A DNA stretch of 64,000 nucleotides, from positions 1 through 64,000 of the forward strand of contig CAUHQV010000005.1 in assembly GCA_959608625.1 (NCBI GenBank), given 5' to 3'. Numbering within the stretch: position 1 is the stretch's first letter; every line of letters starts with the position of its first letter. Shown one piece after another: positions 24,581 to 33,181 of the stretch. The position numbers and the translations under genes are program-made. The DNA comes from an uncultured Flavobacteriales bacterium. GTDB taxonomy: Bacteria > Bacteroidota > Bacteroidia > Flavobacteriales > UBA1820. Below the pieces are notes generated by a model, which saw only the letters and a list, made by a program, of their open reading frames with translations, had not been told where the DNA came from and searched no databases.

Positions 24581-24703
24581 ATGCTTTGTCCGAAAAGTGA
24601 GCGGGTATTTTAAAGGCTTTTACTGTGGGTTTTCAAATGGAATGTTTCTGTTAAAAACACGAAAAAACAGTTTTTATAAGGGCTTTGAGTATTTTGTATT
24701 GCG

Positions 24704-24711
24704 TATTTTTG
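24704..24711 (+). promoter_or_regulatory. -7 promoter box TATTTTTG before cstA
   Basis: TATTTTTG 27 bp upstream of the cstA ATG, with a TTTG at 24684-24687 (16-bp spacer, shorter than ideal). Confidence 0.5.
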
Positions 24712-24738
24712 CATACGAATTGATAAATCAGTGAAAAA

Positions 24739-26178
24739 ATGATAAGTTTTTCGGTTTGCCTGGCAGTGCTGATCGCCGGGTATTTCGTGTATGGACGGGT
24801 AGTGGAACGGATTTTTGGCCCGGATCCCAATAGAGTGACTCCAGCCATCGCTAATCCGGACGGAGTGGATTTCGTCGTACTTCCCCGTTGGAAGATATTC
24901 ATGATCCAATTCCTTAATATAGCTGGCTTGGGGCCTATATTTGGGGCGATCCTGGGCGCTAAATTCGGCATATCGTCTTACCTGTGGATTGTTCTGGGTA
25001 CCCTGTTTGCCGGGGCGGTACACGACTATATGGCCGGGATGCTGTCCCTGCGTTACGGGGGGAAAAGCCTGCCGGAGATCATCGGAATGTGCTTGGGTAA
25101 ATATGCCAAACAGATTATGTGCGTATTTACCGTGTTGTTGATGATACTAGTGGGTGCCGTATTTGTCGACGGCCCCTCCCAACTTCTGGCCCGGCTCACG
25201 CCCGACCACCTGAACGCCACGTTCTGGATAGTCGTTGTGTTCATCTATTACATTTTGGCGACTTTGCTGCCGATAGACAAGATCATCGGCCGGATATACC
25301 CGCTTTTCGGTGCCGCACTCCTTTTCATGGCATTGGGAATACTGGTGATGCTTTTCGTCCACCATCCACAACTTCCCGAATTGTGGGACGGCATGCCCAA
25401 TCCCCAGCCGGAAGGCCTGCCGATATTCCCCATTATGTTCATATCTATTGCTTGCGGAGCCATATCCGGGTTTCATGCCACCCAATCGCCCATGATGGCG
25501 CGCTGTATGACCAACGAAAAGCAGGGGCGCCCTATCTTTTACGGGTCGATGGTTTGTGAAGGGATCGTCGCCTTGATATGGGCGGCGGCAGCCACTTATT
25601 TTTTCCACCGCGAAGGTTTCGGCGAATCGAATGCGGCCGTAGTGGTGAACGATATCACGATCGGCTGGTTGGGAACGGTAGGAAGCGTGCTGGCTATGCT
25701 CGGCGTGATAGCGGCTCCTATTACTTCGGGCGATACGGCATTCCGGTCGGCCCGGCTTATCGTGGCGGATTTCCTGAAGATCGAACAAAAAAGCGTGGCC
25801 AAACGCCTGTATATCTCTGTGCCGATGTTTCTGGGGGCGATGGCTATTCTGTTCTACAGTATGAACGATACCAACGGTTTTGCCAAAATATGGCGTTATT
25901 TTGCCTGGAGCAATCAAACGCTGGCCGTATTCACCCTTTGGGCGGTGACGGTTTGGCTATACCGGGAAAGGAAATTCTACTGGGTGACGCTCGTTCCGGC
26001 TCTGTTCATGACGGCTGTGTGTACTACCTATATTTTTATCGCGCCGGAGGGTCTCGGACTTTCTTCCGGGCTGTCATATGCTTTAGGAATGGCCTGCGTC
26101 GCGGTGTCGGCTGCCTGGTTTATCCTGTGGGCGCGTCGACCGAAGGCGCACGAACTGAAAAAAGACTACCTTGGGTAG
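24739..26178 (+). CDS. cstA: CstA-family carbon starvation protein (peptide/pyruvate transporter)
   Basis: A 479-residue inner-membrane protein with about 13 hydrophobic segments. It shows CstA-type landmarks: YGRVVERIFGPD near the start, IAGLGPIFGAILGAKFG, GAVHDYMAGMLSLRYGGKS, and the ITSGDTAFRSAR segment. It is the short form lacking the C-terminal extension of E. coli CstA (about 700 residues). Family members import peptides or pyruvate. The next gene, a secreted hydrolase 46 bp downstream, could supply substrates; that link is inference. Confidence 0.9.
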   Translation: MISFSVCLAVLIAGYFVYGRVVERIFGPDPNRVTPAIANPDGVDFVVLPRWKIFMIQFLNIAGLGPIFGAILGAKFGISSYLWIVLGTLFAGAVHDYMAGMLSLRYGGKSLPEIIGMCLGKYAKQIMCVFTVLLMILVGAVFVDGPSQLLARLTPDHLNATFWIVVVFIYYILATLLPIDKIIGRIYPLFGAALLFMALGILVMLFVHHPQLPELWDGMPNPQPEGLPIFPIMFISIACGAISGFHATQSPMMARCMTNEKQGRPIFYGSMVCEGIVALIWAAAATYFFHREGFGESNAAVVVNDITIGWLGTVGSVLAMLGVIAAPITSGDTAFRSARLIVADFLKIEQKSVAKRLYISVPMFLGAMAILFYSMNDTNGFAKIWRYFAWSNQTLAVFTLWAVTVWLYRERKFYWVTLVPALFMTAVCTTYIFIAPEGLGLSSGLSYALGMACVAVSAAWFILWARRPKAHELKKDYLG

Positions 26179-26224
26179 TAAAAAATGGTTATATTTATCG
26201 ACCTGTAATAAAAACACTCGACCC

Positions 26225-27460
26225 ATGAAAAAATATGCTCTCCTGGTTTTCGTCTTTTTCCTGGCGGGAACGACTGTTCCCGGTGCCCTTTCCGCCTGTA
26301 CTTCGGCCGTGATATCCGGCAAAATAACCCCCGACGGGCGTCCCTTGCTGTGGAAAAACCGCGATACGGGCAATGTGCAGAACGCGGTGAAGTACTTTAC
26401 CGGGGGAAAATATCCTTTTATTGCCATCGTCAACAGCGTAAAAGACCCGACCGAAATTTGGATCGGGACGAACTCCGCCGGATTTTCCATCATGAACACC
26501 CAGTCGTACAACCTGGTGGAGGTAAAACCTGGGGAGGAGCGCGGCGATGCCAACGGTCGTGTGATGACACGGGCGCTGGAAGTATGCGCTACGATCGAGG
26601 ATTTCCGCGTATTTCTCGATACACTTTCCAAGCCGAGCCTGATAGAGGCCAATTTCGGCGTGATCGATGCCCAAGGCGGGGCGGCCATGTTTGAGGTGGG
26701 CTACTATAAGTATGTGATGTTCGATGCCAACGATCCCAAAGATGCCCCATTAGGGTATATTGCCCGGACCAATTTCTCGTTTTCCGGGGAACTGAACGCC
26801 GGGGCCGGCTATGTCCGCTTTATGAACGAGGATGTAGAACTGATGCGCAACTGCGCGACGGGAACTATCACTCCTGAATGGATATTTTCCGACCTGGCGC
26901 GCTGCTTTAAAAACCAGATGCTGGGGATAGACCTGCGGGACGGCAATTTCAACAAACCCAAGACCACAGGCTGGTTCCCGGACAAGGATTTTATCCCGCG
27001 CAAAAGCACGGGCAGCTCCGTGGTGGTGCAGGGCGTCAAGAAAGGAGAATCCCCCGAACTGACCACGATGTGGACTTTGTTCAATTACCCTCCGGTGGGA
27101 GTGGCTGTGCCCTTGTGGGTGAAGAATGCCGAAAAACTCCCCCCTATGGTTCTATGGGATGAAAAGAGCGGGGTAGCGCCTTTGTGCGACAAGGCCATGA
27201 CCTTACGCAGCCGCATTTTCTCGTACACGCAGGGAATGGGGACTTCCGAGTATTTCAACTGGGAACTCATCTTCAATCCGGCCGGAACCGGCTATATGCA
27301 GCTGCTCGAACCGGTGGAAAAAGCCGTGTTCGCCCGGTCGAAACCTGTACTCGAACAGTGGCACAAAGACGGGAAGGTGGACGTGAAGCAGATGAACGAA
27401 CTCTACACCTGGTTGGAGGATTACGTAACCGGCCAGTATTACGCCCTTTTCGGGCTCTGA
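26225..27460 (+). CDS. Secreted Ntn-hydrolase (choloylglycine hydrolase / C45-like)
   Basis: A 411-residue exported protein. A signal peptide ends ALSA, so cleavage would expose Cys25 of CTSAVISG as the N-terminal nucleophile, the defining feature of cysteine Ntn-hydrolases that cut linear amides (penicillin V or bile-salt amides, acyl-peptides). Further family-like motifs are PLLWKNRDTGN (Asp/Arg) and WIGTNSAGFSIMNTQSYN. The substrate cannot be told; neither bile-salt hydrolase nor acyltransferase activity is assured. The start at 26225 is chosen for the signal peptide. It lies 46 bp after cstA and 33 bp before a propeller lipoprotein. Confidence 0.82.
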   Translation: MKKYALLVFVFFLAGTTVPGALSACTSAVISGKITPDGRPLLWKNRDTGNVQNAVKYFTGGKYPFIAIVNSVKDPTEIWIGTNSAGFSIMNTQSYNLVEVKPGEERGDANGRVMTRALEVCATIEDFRVFLDTLSKPSLIEANFGVIDAQGGAAMFEVGYYKYVMFDANDPKDAPLGYIARTNFSFSGELNAGAGYVRFMNEDVELMRNCATGTITPEWIFSDLARCFKNQMLGIDLRDGNFNKPKTTGWFPDKDFIPRKSTGSSVVVQGVKKGESPELTTMWTLFNYPPVGVAVPLWVKNAEKLPPMVLWDEKSGVAPLCDKAMTLRSRIFSYTQGMGTSEYFNWELIFNPAGTGYMQLLEPVEKAVFARSKPVLEQWHKDGKVDVKQMNELYTWLEDYVTGQYYALFGL

Positions 27461-27493
27461 GTTATTTTTGCCAACTAACCTATTTTACTGACT

Positions 27494-28516
27494 ATGAAAA
27501 CGACCTGGATTATCCCGGTTTTTGCCGGACTATTTTCATGCCTTTCGATCGCATGCGGAGGCAGTAAGACCGATGCGAACGGTTTTGGGAAAACAGAAGA
27601 ACTCCGGGCGGACAGTATCGCTATCCGGGAGATCGTGCAGCCCCGCCGATATGCCGTATCCGGGGATAAAATGCTGTTGCTTACCGATAAAGGCGATAGC
27701 CTGGCCTACGTATACCGCTTTCCGGAGGTCGAATTCCTGTATAAGGGACTCCGCGTAGGGAACGGCCCGGGCGAGATACCGTCCGTATACCCGGAAATGG
27801 TGAACCGCTACCAGCAGGACGGCCTTTTTTCAATTACCTGTAGCGGGATACTTTTTGACCTTGCAGCGACCGATACCGGATTGGTAGTCCGGGCAATGAA
27901 ACGGATAGGGCAGGGAGGATCCTCCGGCGCCCCTGTCCCGCCTACCGATTCCCTGATGGTAAAAGACGGTATAAATGCAAAAGGAGATGCCGTATTGCTG
28001 TACCTGCGGGACATGGTTACCGGCCGGGTGCTCGATTCGGCTGCCAGTCAGGCGGTGCTCCACCCGGAACGTGTCGGAGGGTATTACGAGAACGAATCCT
28101 GGGGCGTACAGAACGGGGGAAAATATGCTGCCGTATATCCGGAAACGGGCCGCATCGAGTTTTACGATATTTTGGGCGGTAAACTGGTCTTAAAGAAAAC
28201 ATGGGGCGACGGAACACCGGCCGCTGAATTGAAGAATACCGATTTTTACGGACGGGAGAAAGGAACGGAGTATTACGAATCGCGTACCGACGGGAAATAT
28301 TTGTATGTGTTGGAAGCCGGTTATCAGATGGACGACCAGGGAACACGGCTGGTAAAGACTGCCGATGTGATGGTGTACGATTGGGACGGCAATCCCGTGA
28401 AGAAATACCGTCTGGATAAAGCAGTCAATTCGATGATGGTCGGTAGCGGCAAGCTGTACGCGTTCAACTGGGACGAAGATTTTGAAAAGATATACGTGTA
28501 CAACCTGGATATTTGA
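27494..28516 (+). CDS. BF3164/TolB-like six-bladed beta-propeller lipoprotein
   Basis: A 340-residue lipoprotein with lipobox SIAC (Cys17). The body looks like repeated propeller blades: DSIAIREIVQPRRY, VYRFPEVEFLYKGL followed by GNGPGEI, and near the end MVYDWDGNPVKKYRLD then LYAFNWDEDFEKIYVYNLDI. Two paralogues lie in this window (46844-47896 and 57087-58160). These phylum-specific surface or periplasmic lipoproteins have no established function. The gene is in a plus-strand run with cstA and the Ntn-hydrolase upstream and a VOC protein 31 bp downstream. Confidence 0.8.
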   Translation: MKTTWIIPVFAGLFSCLSIACGGSKTDANGFGKTEELRADSIAIREIVQPRRYAVSGDKMLLLTDKGDSLAYVYRFPEVEFLYKGLRVGNGPGEIPSVYPEMVNRYQQDGLFSITCSGILFDLAATDTGLVVRAMKRIGQGGSSGAPVPPTDSLMVKDGINAKGDAVLLYLRDMVTGRVLDSAASQAVLHPERVGGYYENESWGVQNGGKYAAVYPETGRIEFYDILGGKLVLKKTWGDGTPAAELKNTDFYGREKGTEYYESRTDGKYLYVLEAGYQMDDQGTRLVKTADVMVYDWDGNPVKKYRLDKAVNSMMVGSGKLYAFNWDEDFEKIYVYNLDI

Positions 28517-28547
28517 CCTATAATTCCCTTTCTGAACAAAGAAAAAG

Positions 28548-29033
28548 ATGGGACGACCGAAAGACATAAGATACCAAGTGGCTTTGCTTGCCGTAAAGGA
28601 CGTAGAAGCATCTAAAAAATTCTACGGGGAATTGCTCGGACAGAGGGTAGTACTCGATCTGGGAAAGAACGTGACGTTCAGCGGCGGGTTCGCCGTGCAG
28701 GAGGATTTTGCGGGACTGACCGGTATACCCGGGAATTCTCTTTGCGAAAAGCCCCGGAATATGGAGCTTTATTTCGAAACGGACGATTTCGACGCTTTCC
28801 TGGAGCGGCTCCGCAACTACCCCGGCATAGAGTACGTCCATCAGCCGAAGAAACACGACTGGCAGCAGCGGGTAGTGCGCATTTACGACCCGGACGGACA
28901 TATGATAGAGATCGGCGAGTCGATGGCCGTCATCGCCCGGCGTTATTTGGCGCAGGGATACTCGGCGGAACAGACCGCCGAGGTCATTCGGCATCCGGTG
29001 GCTTTCGTCCGCCGGTGTGAGAAGAAAGCATGA
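28548..29033 (+). CDS. VOC (glyoxalase/dioxygenase superfamily) protein
   Basis: A 161-residue cytosolic protein of the vicinal-oxygen-chelate fold. Typical opening VALLAVKDVEASKKFYGELLGQRV, a central strand pair MELYFETDDFDAFLERLR and the metal-site ending IYDPDGHMIEIGESM (Glu ligand). A C-terminal helix of about 40 residues is appended. The substrate is not predictable; glyoxalase, resistance and dioxygenase functions all occur in this fold. A bidirectional terminator follows the stop. Confidence 0.85.
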   Translation: MGRPKDIRYQVALLAVKDVEASKKFYGELLGQRVVLDLGKNVTFSGGFAVQEDFAGLTGIPGNSLCEKPRNMELYFETDDFDAFLERLRNYPGIEYVHQPKKHDWQQRVVRIYDPDGHMIEIGESMAVIARRYLAQGYSAEQTAEVIRHPVAFVRRCEKKA

Positions 29034-29050
29034 GCCAGATATTATGATAT

Positions 29051-29084
29051 CAAAAAGGCCGGGCTGAAAAGCCCGGCCTTTTTG
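29051..29084. terminator. Bidirectional terminator
   Basis: CAAAAAGGCCGGGC-TGAAAA-GCCCGGCCTTTTTG: a perfect 14-bp stem between convergent genes (VOC protein and the trypsin-like protease). Confidence 0.9.
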
Positions 29085-29106
29085 ATTGTATAAAGTTGCT
29101 GTCGTT

Positions 29107-30189
29107 TCAGACGGCGTCTTTTTTGGCGTATTCCGAAAGTTCACAACCGAAAGTGTCCGCCAGGTAGTTGTCCAGTTCGTCAGCCTTGAAAGCCAGATCG
29201 GTGAGGTTCTTTTTTACCTCTGTGCCATGTTCGGAAAAAACGTCGGAGATATGGACGCGGTAGGCGATGTAGATTTGGTTGCCTTCGATCCCCATTTTGT
29301 ACGGCCCGTGGTCGTCGCCCAGCAGGTAGGTAAGTATCGGTTCGAGGTTCTTTTTGGGCAGCACGTTGATGGGCGACGTGCAGAAGAGGTACGAACGCTG
29401 GTAGACGAACATCCGTATCTCGGAGCTGCCTTTGTGGAATTTCCAAGATTCGTAGCCTACGCGGGCCAATACCGGGTCGATGCCCATATCCCGGATGGCT
29501 TCCTCGCAGAATACGGCCAGGTCGGTCAGGGAATACTCCTTGAATACGTTTTCCGGCAGTTTGTCCCCGCACGAAGGGCAGTATTCTTCCGTATGGTCGA
29601 TCAGTTCGTCGCAGCTGCCGCACTGTACGTGGAAAGCGTCGGTATCCAATCCTTCCAAAGTGTCCAGAAGTGTCCGGAGGGTATCCACCGGGATACCGAA
29701 GCCCATGTTGTCCGCCTCGTTGAATTTGCTGACAGTGATAGCCACCAGCTCGCCTTTGTCGTTGAACATCGGGCCGCCGCTGTTCCCCGGGTTGACCGCG
29801 GCGTCGGTCTGGATGTAATAGTGGTTCTCCATCAGTTGTTTCGGGGAGGAAACCGTTCCTTCGGTCACGGTAAAGGGCATCCCGAACGGGTAACCGCCTA
29901 CGTTGACCCGCTGTCCGATCGATACCTCGCCGCGCTGGGGCAGGGCGATCTCCGGCAGGGCTGAAAAATCGCCGTGGCCTTTCAGCAGGGCGATGTCGAG
30001 TTCCGGATTGACCAGCACGACGTCCGCCAGGAAAGCGTTACGGTCGTTGTCCTGCAAGGCGACCTTACGGAATCCTTCCACCACGTGGTAGTTGGTCACG
30101 AAAAGCCCGAGCGGTTTCAGGTAAAAACAGCTGCCGGAACCCCCGGCATGGTTGATTTTATAAACTGCGTTGTATATGTTCTGTTCCAT
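29107..30189 (-). CDS. Cytosolic trypsin-like protease with zinc ribbon and C-terminal YbjN/chaperone-like domain
   Basis: A 360-residue protein without signal peptide. Residues 1-185 form an S1C (DegP/HtrA-type) protease domain with a full triad: His35 in TNYHVV, Asp65 in NPELDIALLK, Ser137 in NPGNSGGP. There is no PDZ domain. A zinc ribbon follows with Cys190/193 and Cys204/207. Residues about 221-350 look like a YbjN or type-III-secretion-chaperone-like fold. The segment LPKKNLEPILTYLL is closely echoed by LPEKNRVPLLRQVA in the adjacent protein, 15 bp upstream in the operon. Fusion and pairing suggest that the two proteins act together on cytoplasmic substrates; the fold and role are inference. 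Confidence 0.8.
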   Translation of the reverse strand: MEQNIYNAVYKINHAGGSGSCFYLKPLGLFVTNYHVVEGFRKVALQDNDRNAFLADVVLVNPELDIALLKGHGDFSALPEIALPQRGEVSIGQRVNVGGYPFGMPFTVTEGTVSSPKQLMENHYYIQTDAAVNPGNSGGPMFNDKGELVAITVSKFNEADNMGFGIPVDTLRTLLDTLEGLDTDAFHVQCGSCDELIDHTEEYCPSCGDKLPENVFKEYSLTDLAVFCEEAIRDMGIDPVLARVGYESWKFHKGSSEIRMFVYQRSYLFCTSPINVLPKKNLEPILTYLLGDDHGPYKMGIEGNQIYIAYRVHISDVFSEHGTEVKKNLTDLAFKADELDNYLADTFGCELSEYAKKDAV

Positions 30190-30204
30190 GGTTCGTTTCG
30201 GTTT

Positions 30205-31542
30205 TTATTCTTTGTCCGTATTGTCGTTGCCGGCAGCCCCGCCCATCATGGAGGACATCATCTTTTGGATGTTTTTCATGTATTCCGCCATATCGACGCC
30301 CTGCATCGCCTGCTGGGCATTGGCCATTGCCTGTTGCTGCATGGCCAGGGCTTGCTGCTGGAACGCCTGCATATTTTGCATATAGGCCGACATATCGACC
30401 TCTTCTTCTTCCCCGTCTTCGGGCAAAAGGTCGAGTTCGCCTTCCATAATATCGTCCAAGGCATCCTGTAAGATAGGCGCAGCCTCCTCCCAGGGTTTGG
30501 CCGAGGCTGCTTTCATCGCACGCACAACCACGGCGTTGACGTCGTCCTGTACGTCGTTGTAATAGTACATTTCGTAGAATTTGTAGACGATCATCACGCA
30601 GCAGGCCATGTAGTCGCCCCCTTCCAGGGCACTCGTGGCATTGGTATACGTATTCTTGAAGTTTTCCTGGATGTTCTTCAGGTTGGAACGGCGCTTGGCC
30701 GGTACGAACGTCTCCACGAAGTACAGATCTTTAGCCAATTGCTCCTTGCTCTGCCCCTGCATCCAGGCGACGGTCTCTTTTCCGCGGGCCACGATCTCCG
30801 GCAGGGGAATGTCCTCCCGGTCGTGTTCTTTGACCGCCTTGTCCAGGTCGTTGAACAACTGGCCCTGCGGATGGGCGAAATACAGGACTTTGAGCATCGT
30901 GCTGGCCAGGATGTTCCAGGCATAGCTGTATTTGCGCTCCCCCTCGAAGTATTTTACCGCGTCGAGGCACTCCCGGCAACTGAGCTGGATCACGTCGTAC
31001 ACCCGGTCTACCGTTGCGGCGTCGTACGGGGTGATCTTGGGCTCGTAAATGCGCTGTGCGCCGAATTTAGTGGAAAATTCGTCGTCGTACTGGTCGCCCG
31101 TCTGGCAGATCTCGTTCAAAATGTAGTATATCTTATAAGGGTTGACCATGTCCAATGGGCATCCGTATTCGAAGTACAGTTTGTCTTCCCGCAGGACGAT
31201 ACGTGTCAGGTCGAGGTTATTGATGTTCAGGCTGGCTACCTGGCGCAGCAGCGGCACCCGGTTCTTTTCCGGCAGGGCCAGAAAAGGAGCCGAAATGTCC
31301 AGCCGGTTGTCTTTGAGGCTTATATTCACTATGATCGACCCGTGCGGGATGTGGAATTCGTCCCCGGCGGCGTTCCCGAATTTTGTCCGGAGTTCGGGGT
31401 TGATGTAATCCAGCAGGGTGAGGAACGATTCGCTGTACTGTTTCTTTTCGAAGGCTTCCATGCTCCGGTCGAAAGCGTCGACGTTAATACGGCTTTCGGT
31501 GGAGGCAATGGTGGAAACATCGAAGGTGAGAGTTTGCTTCAT
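30205..31542 (-). CDS. Protease partner: YbjN/chaperone-like N-terminus with Gln/Met-rich C-terminus
   Basis: A 445-residue soluble protein of no family I can name. Residues about 20-165 follow the same pattern as the C-terminal domain of the neighbouring protease: a beta-strand pair, LPEKNRVPLLRQVA, then DKLYFEYG and a long helix ending in FSTKFG. A central helical part (170-370) contains CRECLDAVKYFEGERKY. Residues 385-425 are low-complexity, rich in Gln, Met and Ala (MQNMQAFQQQALAMQQQ). No signal or membrane segment. It is the first gene of a two-gene minus-strand operon, 15 bp before the protease gene. Confidence 0.78.
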   Translation of the reverse strand: MKQTLTFDVSTIASTESRINVDAFDRSMEAFEKKQYSESFLTLLDYINPELRTKFGNAAGDEFHIPHGSIIVNISLKDNRLDISAPFLALPEKNRVPLLRQVASLNINNLDLTRIVLREDKLYFEYGCPLDMVNPYKIYYILNEICQTGDQYDDEFSTKFGAQRIYEPKITPYDAATVDRVYDVIQLSCRECLDAVKYFEGERKYSYAWNILASTMLKVLYFAHPQGQLFNDLDKAVKEHDREDIPLPEIVARGKETVAWMQGQSKEQLAKDLYFVETFVPAKRRSNLKNIQENFKNTYTNATSALEGGDYMACCVMIVYKFYEMYYYNDVQDDVNAVVVRAMKAASAKPWEEAAPILQDALDDIMEGELDLLPEDGEEEEVDMSAYMQNMQAFQQQALAMQQQAMANAQQAMQGVDMAEYMKNIQKMMSSMMGGAAGNDNTDKE

Positions 31543-31738
31543 CTGTCGGTATGTTTTATATGTGTTTCATTGTGAAAGGGTTCGGCCTTATGCCGCCGGA
31601 ATATGCCCGGGAACCTTTTTTCAAAGCCTAAATATCTGCATTTCCCCTTTTTCCGGCGCTGTTTTTTATGTTAATTTTTGGCCGAAAAGCACTCCGGGAT
31701 ATTCCGCCCGGACAGTCCTCATTATCCGGTAAATGTGG

Positions 31739-31746
31739 TATCTTTG
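31739..31746 (+). promoter_or_regulatory. -7 promoter box TATCTTTG of mntH
   Basis: TATCTTTG 19 bp upstream of the chosen ATG at 31766. It also excludes starts further upstream. No MntR- or Fur-type operator could be recognised. Confidence 0.65.
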
Positions 31747-31765
31747 CCATGCATTTTCAAAAAAT

Positions 31766-33040
31766 ATGGCATCCCTGATAAAGCGCATCCGTTCCCGGTT
31801 CGACCGCCGCAGCCACCATCCCCGTATGGGCGGGCTCGAGATATTCAAGTATATCGGCCCCGGACTGCTGGTGACGGTCGGTTTTATCGATCCGGGCAAC
31901 TGGGCGTCCAACCTGGCCGCAGGAGCGGAGTATGGGTATGCCCTGTTGTGGATGGTGACGCTCTCCACGGTGATGCTCATCATTCTGCAGCACAACGTAG
32001 CCCATTTGGGCATAGCCACCGGCTTGTGCCTCTCCGAAGCAGCCACGGCCCATTTGCGCCCCCGGGCTTCACGGGCACTGCTGGGTTCGGCCGTATTGGC
32101 GTCTATTTCCACGTCCCTGGCCGAGATACTGGGCGGAGCTATCGCCCTGCAAATGCTGTTCGGTGTGCCGGTGCGGATCGGGTCGATACTGGTGCTGGTT
32201 TTCGTGCTGATCATGCTCTTTACCAACAGCTACCGGCTGATCGAGAAATGGATCATCGCATTCGTATCGATCATCGGGCTGTCGTTCATTTACGAATTGG
32301 CGCTCACGTCCGTCGACTGGCCGGAAGCGGCCAAGGCGTGGGTGACGCCTTCGTTTCCCGAAGGGTCGATGGTGATCATTATGAGCGTATTGGGGGCGGT
32401 GGTGATGCCGCACAACCTTTTTCTCCATTCGGAGGTGATACAGAGCCGCCAGTGGAATCTGAACGACGAGAAGGTCATCCGCAAACAGCTGCGTTATGAA
32501 TACGTGGATACGATCTTTTCAATGGGTATAGGTTGGGCGATCAACAGTGCGATGATCCTGCTGGCGGCCACGACGTTCTTTGTCCACGGGACGCCCGTGG
32601 AAGAGCTCCAACAGGCGGATTCGTTGCTTACTCCCCTGCTGGGAAGCCATGCGACGATCATTTTCGCCGTAGCCCTCCTGTTTGCCGGTATCGCTTCGAC
32701 CATCACTTCGGGGATGGCGGCCGGTTCCATCTTTGCCGGAATATTCAAGGAACCGTACGATATCAAAGACAATCACTCCCGACTGGGCGTACTCATCTCC
32801 CTGGTGGTGGCTTGCCTACTGATATGGGTGATAAGCGATCCGTTCAAAGGGCTTATCTATTCACAGATGATCCTCAGTATCCAGCTTCCGTTCACGATCT
32901 TCCTGCAGGTACGGCTCACCTCGTCCGAAAAAGTGATGGGAAAATACCGCAACCGGCCGTTTACCAAATACCTGCTTTATACCATCGGCGGGGTGGTGAC
33001 GATACTCAATGTGATGCTTCTGGTCAGCTTTTTCCGTTAA
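31766..33040 (+). CDS. mntH: Nramp-family Mn2+/Fe2+ transporter
   Basis: A 424-residue inner-membrane protein with about 11 hydrophobic segments. Both metal-site motifs are intact: DPGN in the first helix (Asp42, Asn45) and MPHN in the sixth (Met214, His216). The methionine indicates selectivity for transition metals (Mn2+, Fe2+) over Mg2+. The start MASLIKRIRSRF is chosen because the promoter box ends 20 bp before it. The next gene is a peroxiredoxin, which fits a role for manganese import in oxidative stress, but the spacer and separate promoter box argue against one operon. Confidence 0.93.
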   Translation: MASLIKRIRSRFDRRSHHPRMGGLEIFKYIGPGLLVTVGFIDPGNWASNLAAGAEYGYALLWMVTLSTVMLIILQHNVAHLGIATGLCLSEAATAHLRPRASRALLGSAVLASISTSLAEILGGAIALQMLFGVPVRIGSILVLVFVLIMLFTNSYRLIEKWIIAFVSIIGLSFIYELALTSVDWPEAAKAWVTPSFPEGSMVIIMSVLGAVVMPHNLFLHSEVIQSRQWNLNDEKVIRKQLRYEYVDTIFSMGIGWAINSAMILLAATTFFVHGTPVEELQQADSLLTPLLGSHATIIFAVALLFAGIASTITSGMAAGSIFAGIFKEPYDIKDNHSRLGVLISLVVACLLIWVISDPFKGLIYSQMILSIQLPFTIFLQVRLTSSEKVMGKYRNRPFTKYLLYTIGGVVTILNVMLLVSFFR

Positions 33041-33134
33041 ACGGCATCTTTGATTTTATCTTAAAATAGAAAAATCCGATGGGGATATAGATTTTATCTG
33101 ACTGGTTTGTAGCGTATTTCCTTTCGATTTTCCG

Positions 33135-33142
33135 TAAATTTG
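33135..33142 (+). promoter_or_regulatory. -7 promoter box TAAATTTG of the peroxiredoxin gene
   Basis: TAAATTTG 40 bp upstream of the ATG. A TTTG at 33106-33109 is 25 bp away, longer than usual. Confidence 0.55.
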
Positions 33143-33181
33143 CCGTACAGATAGAAATTAACGACCTAAAGATTTAGCAAG

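Noticed and set aside
31680..31765. Manganese riboswitch (yybP-ykoY type) before mntH
   Set aside because: The leader after the -7 box is only about 13-20 nt, too short for the structure.
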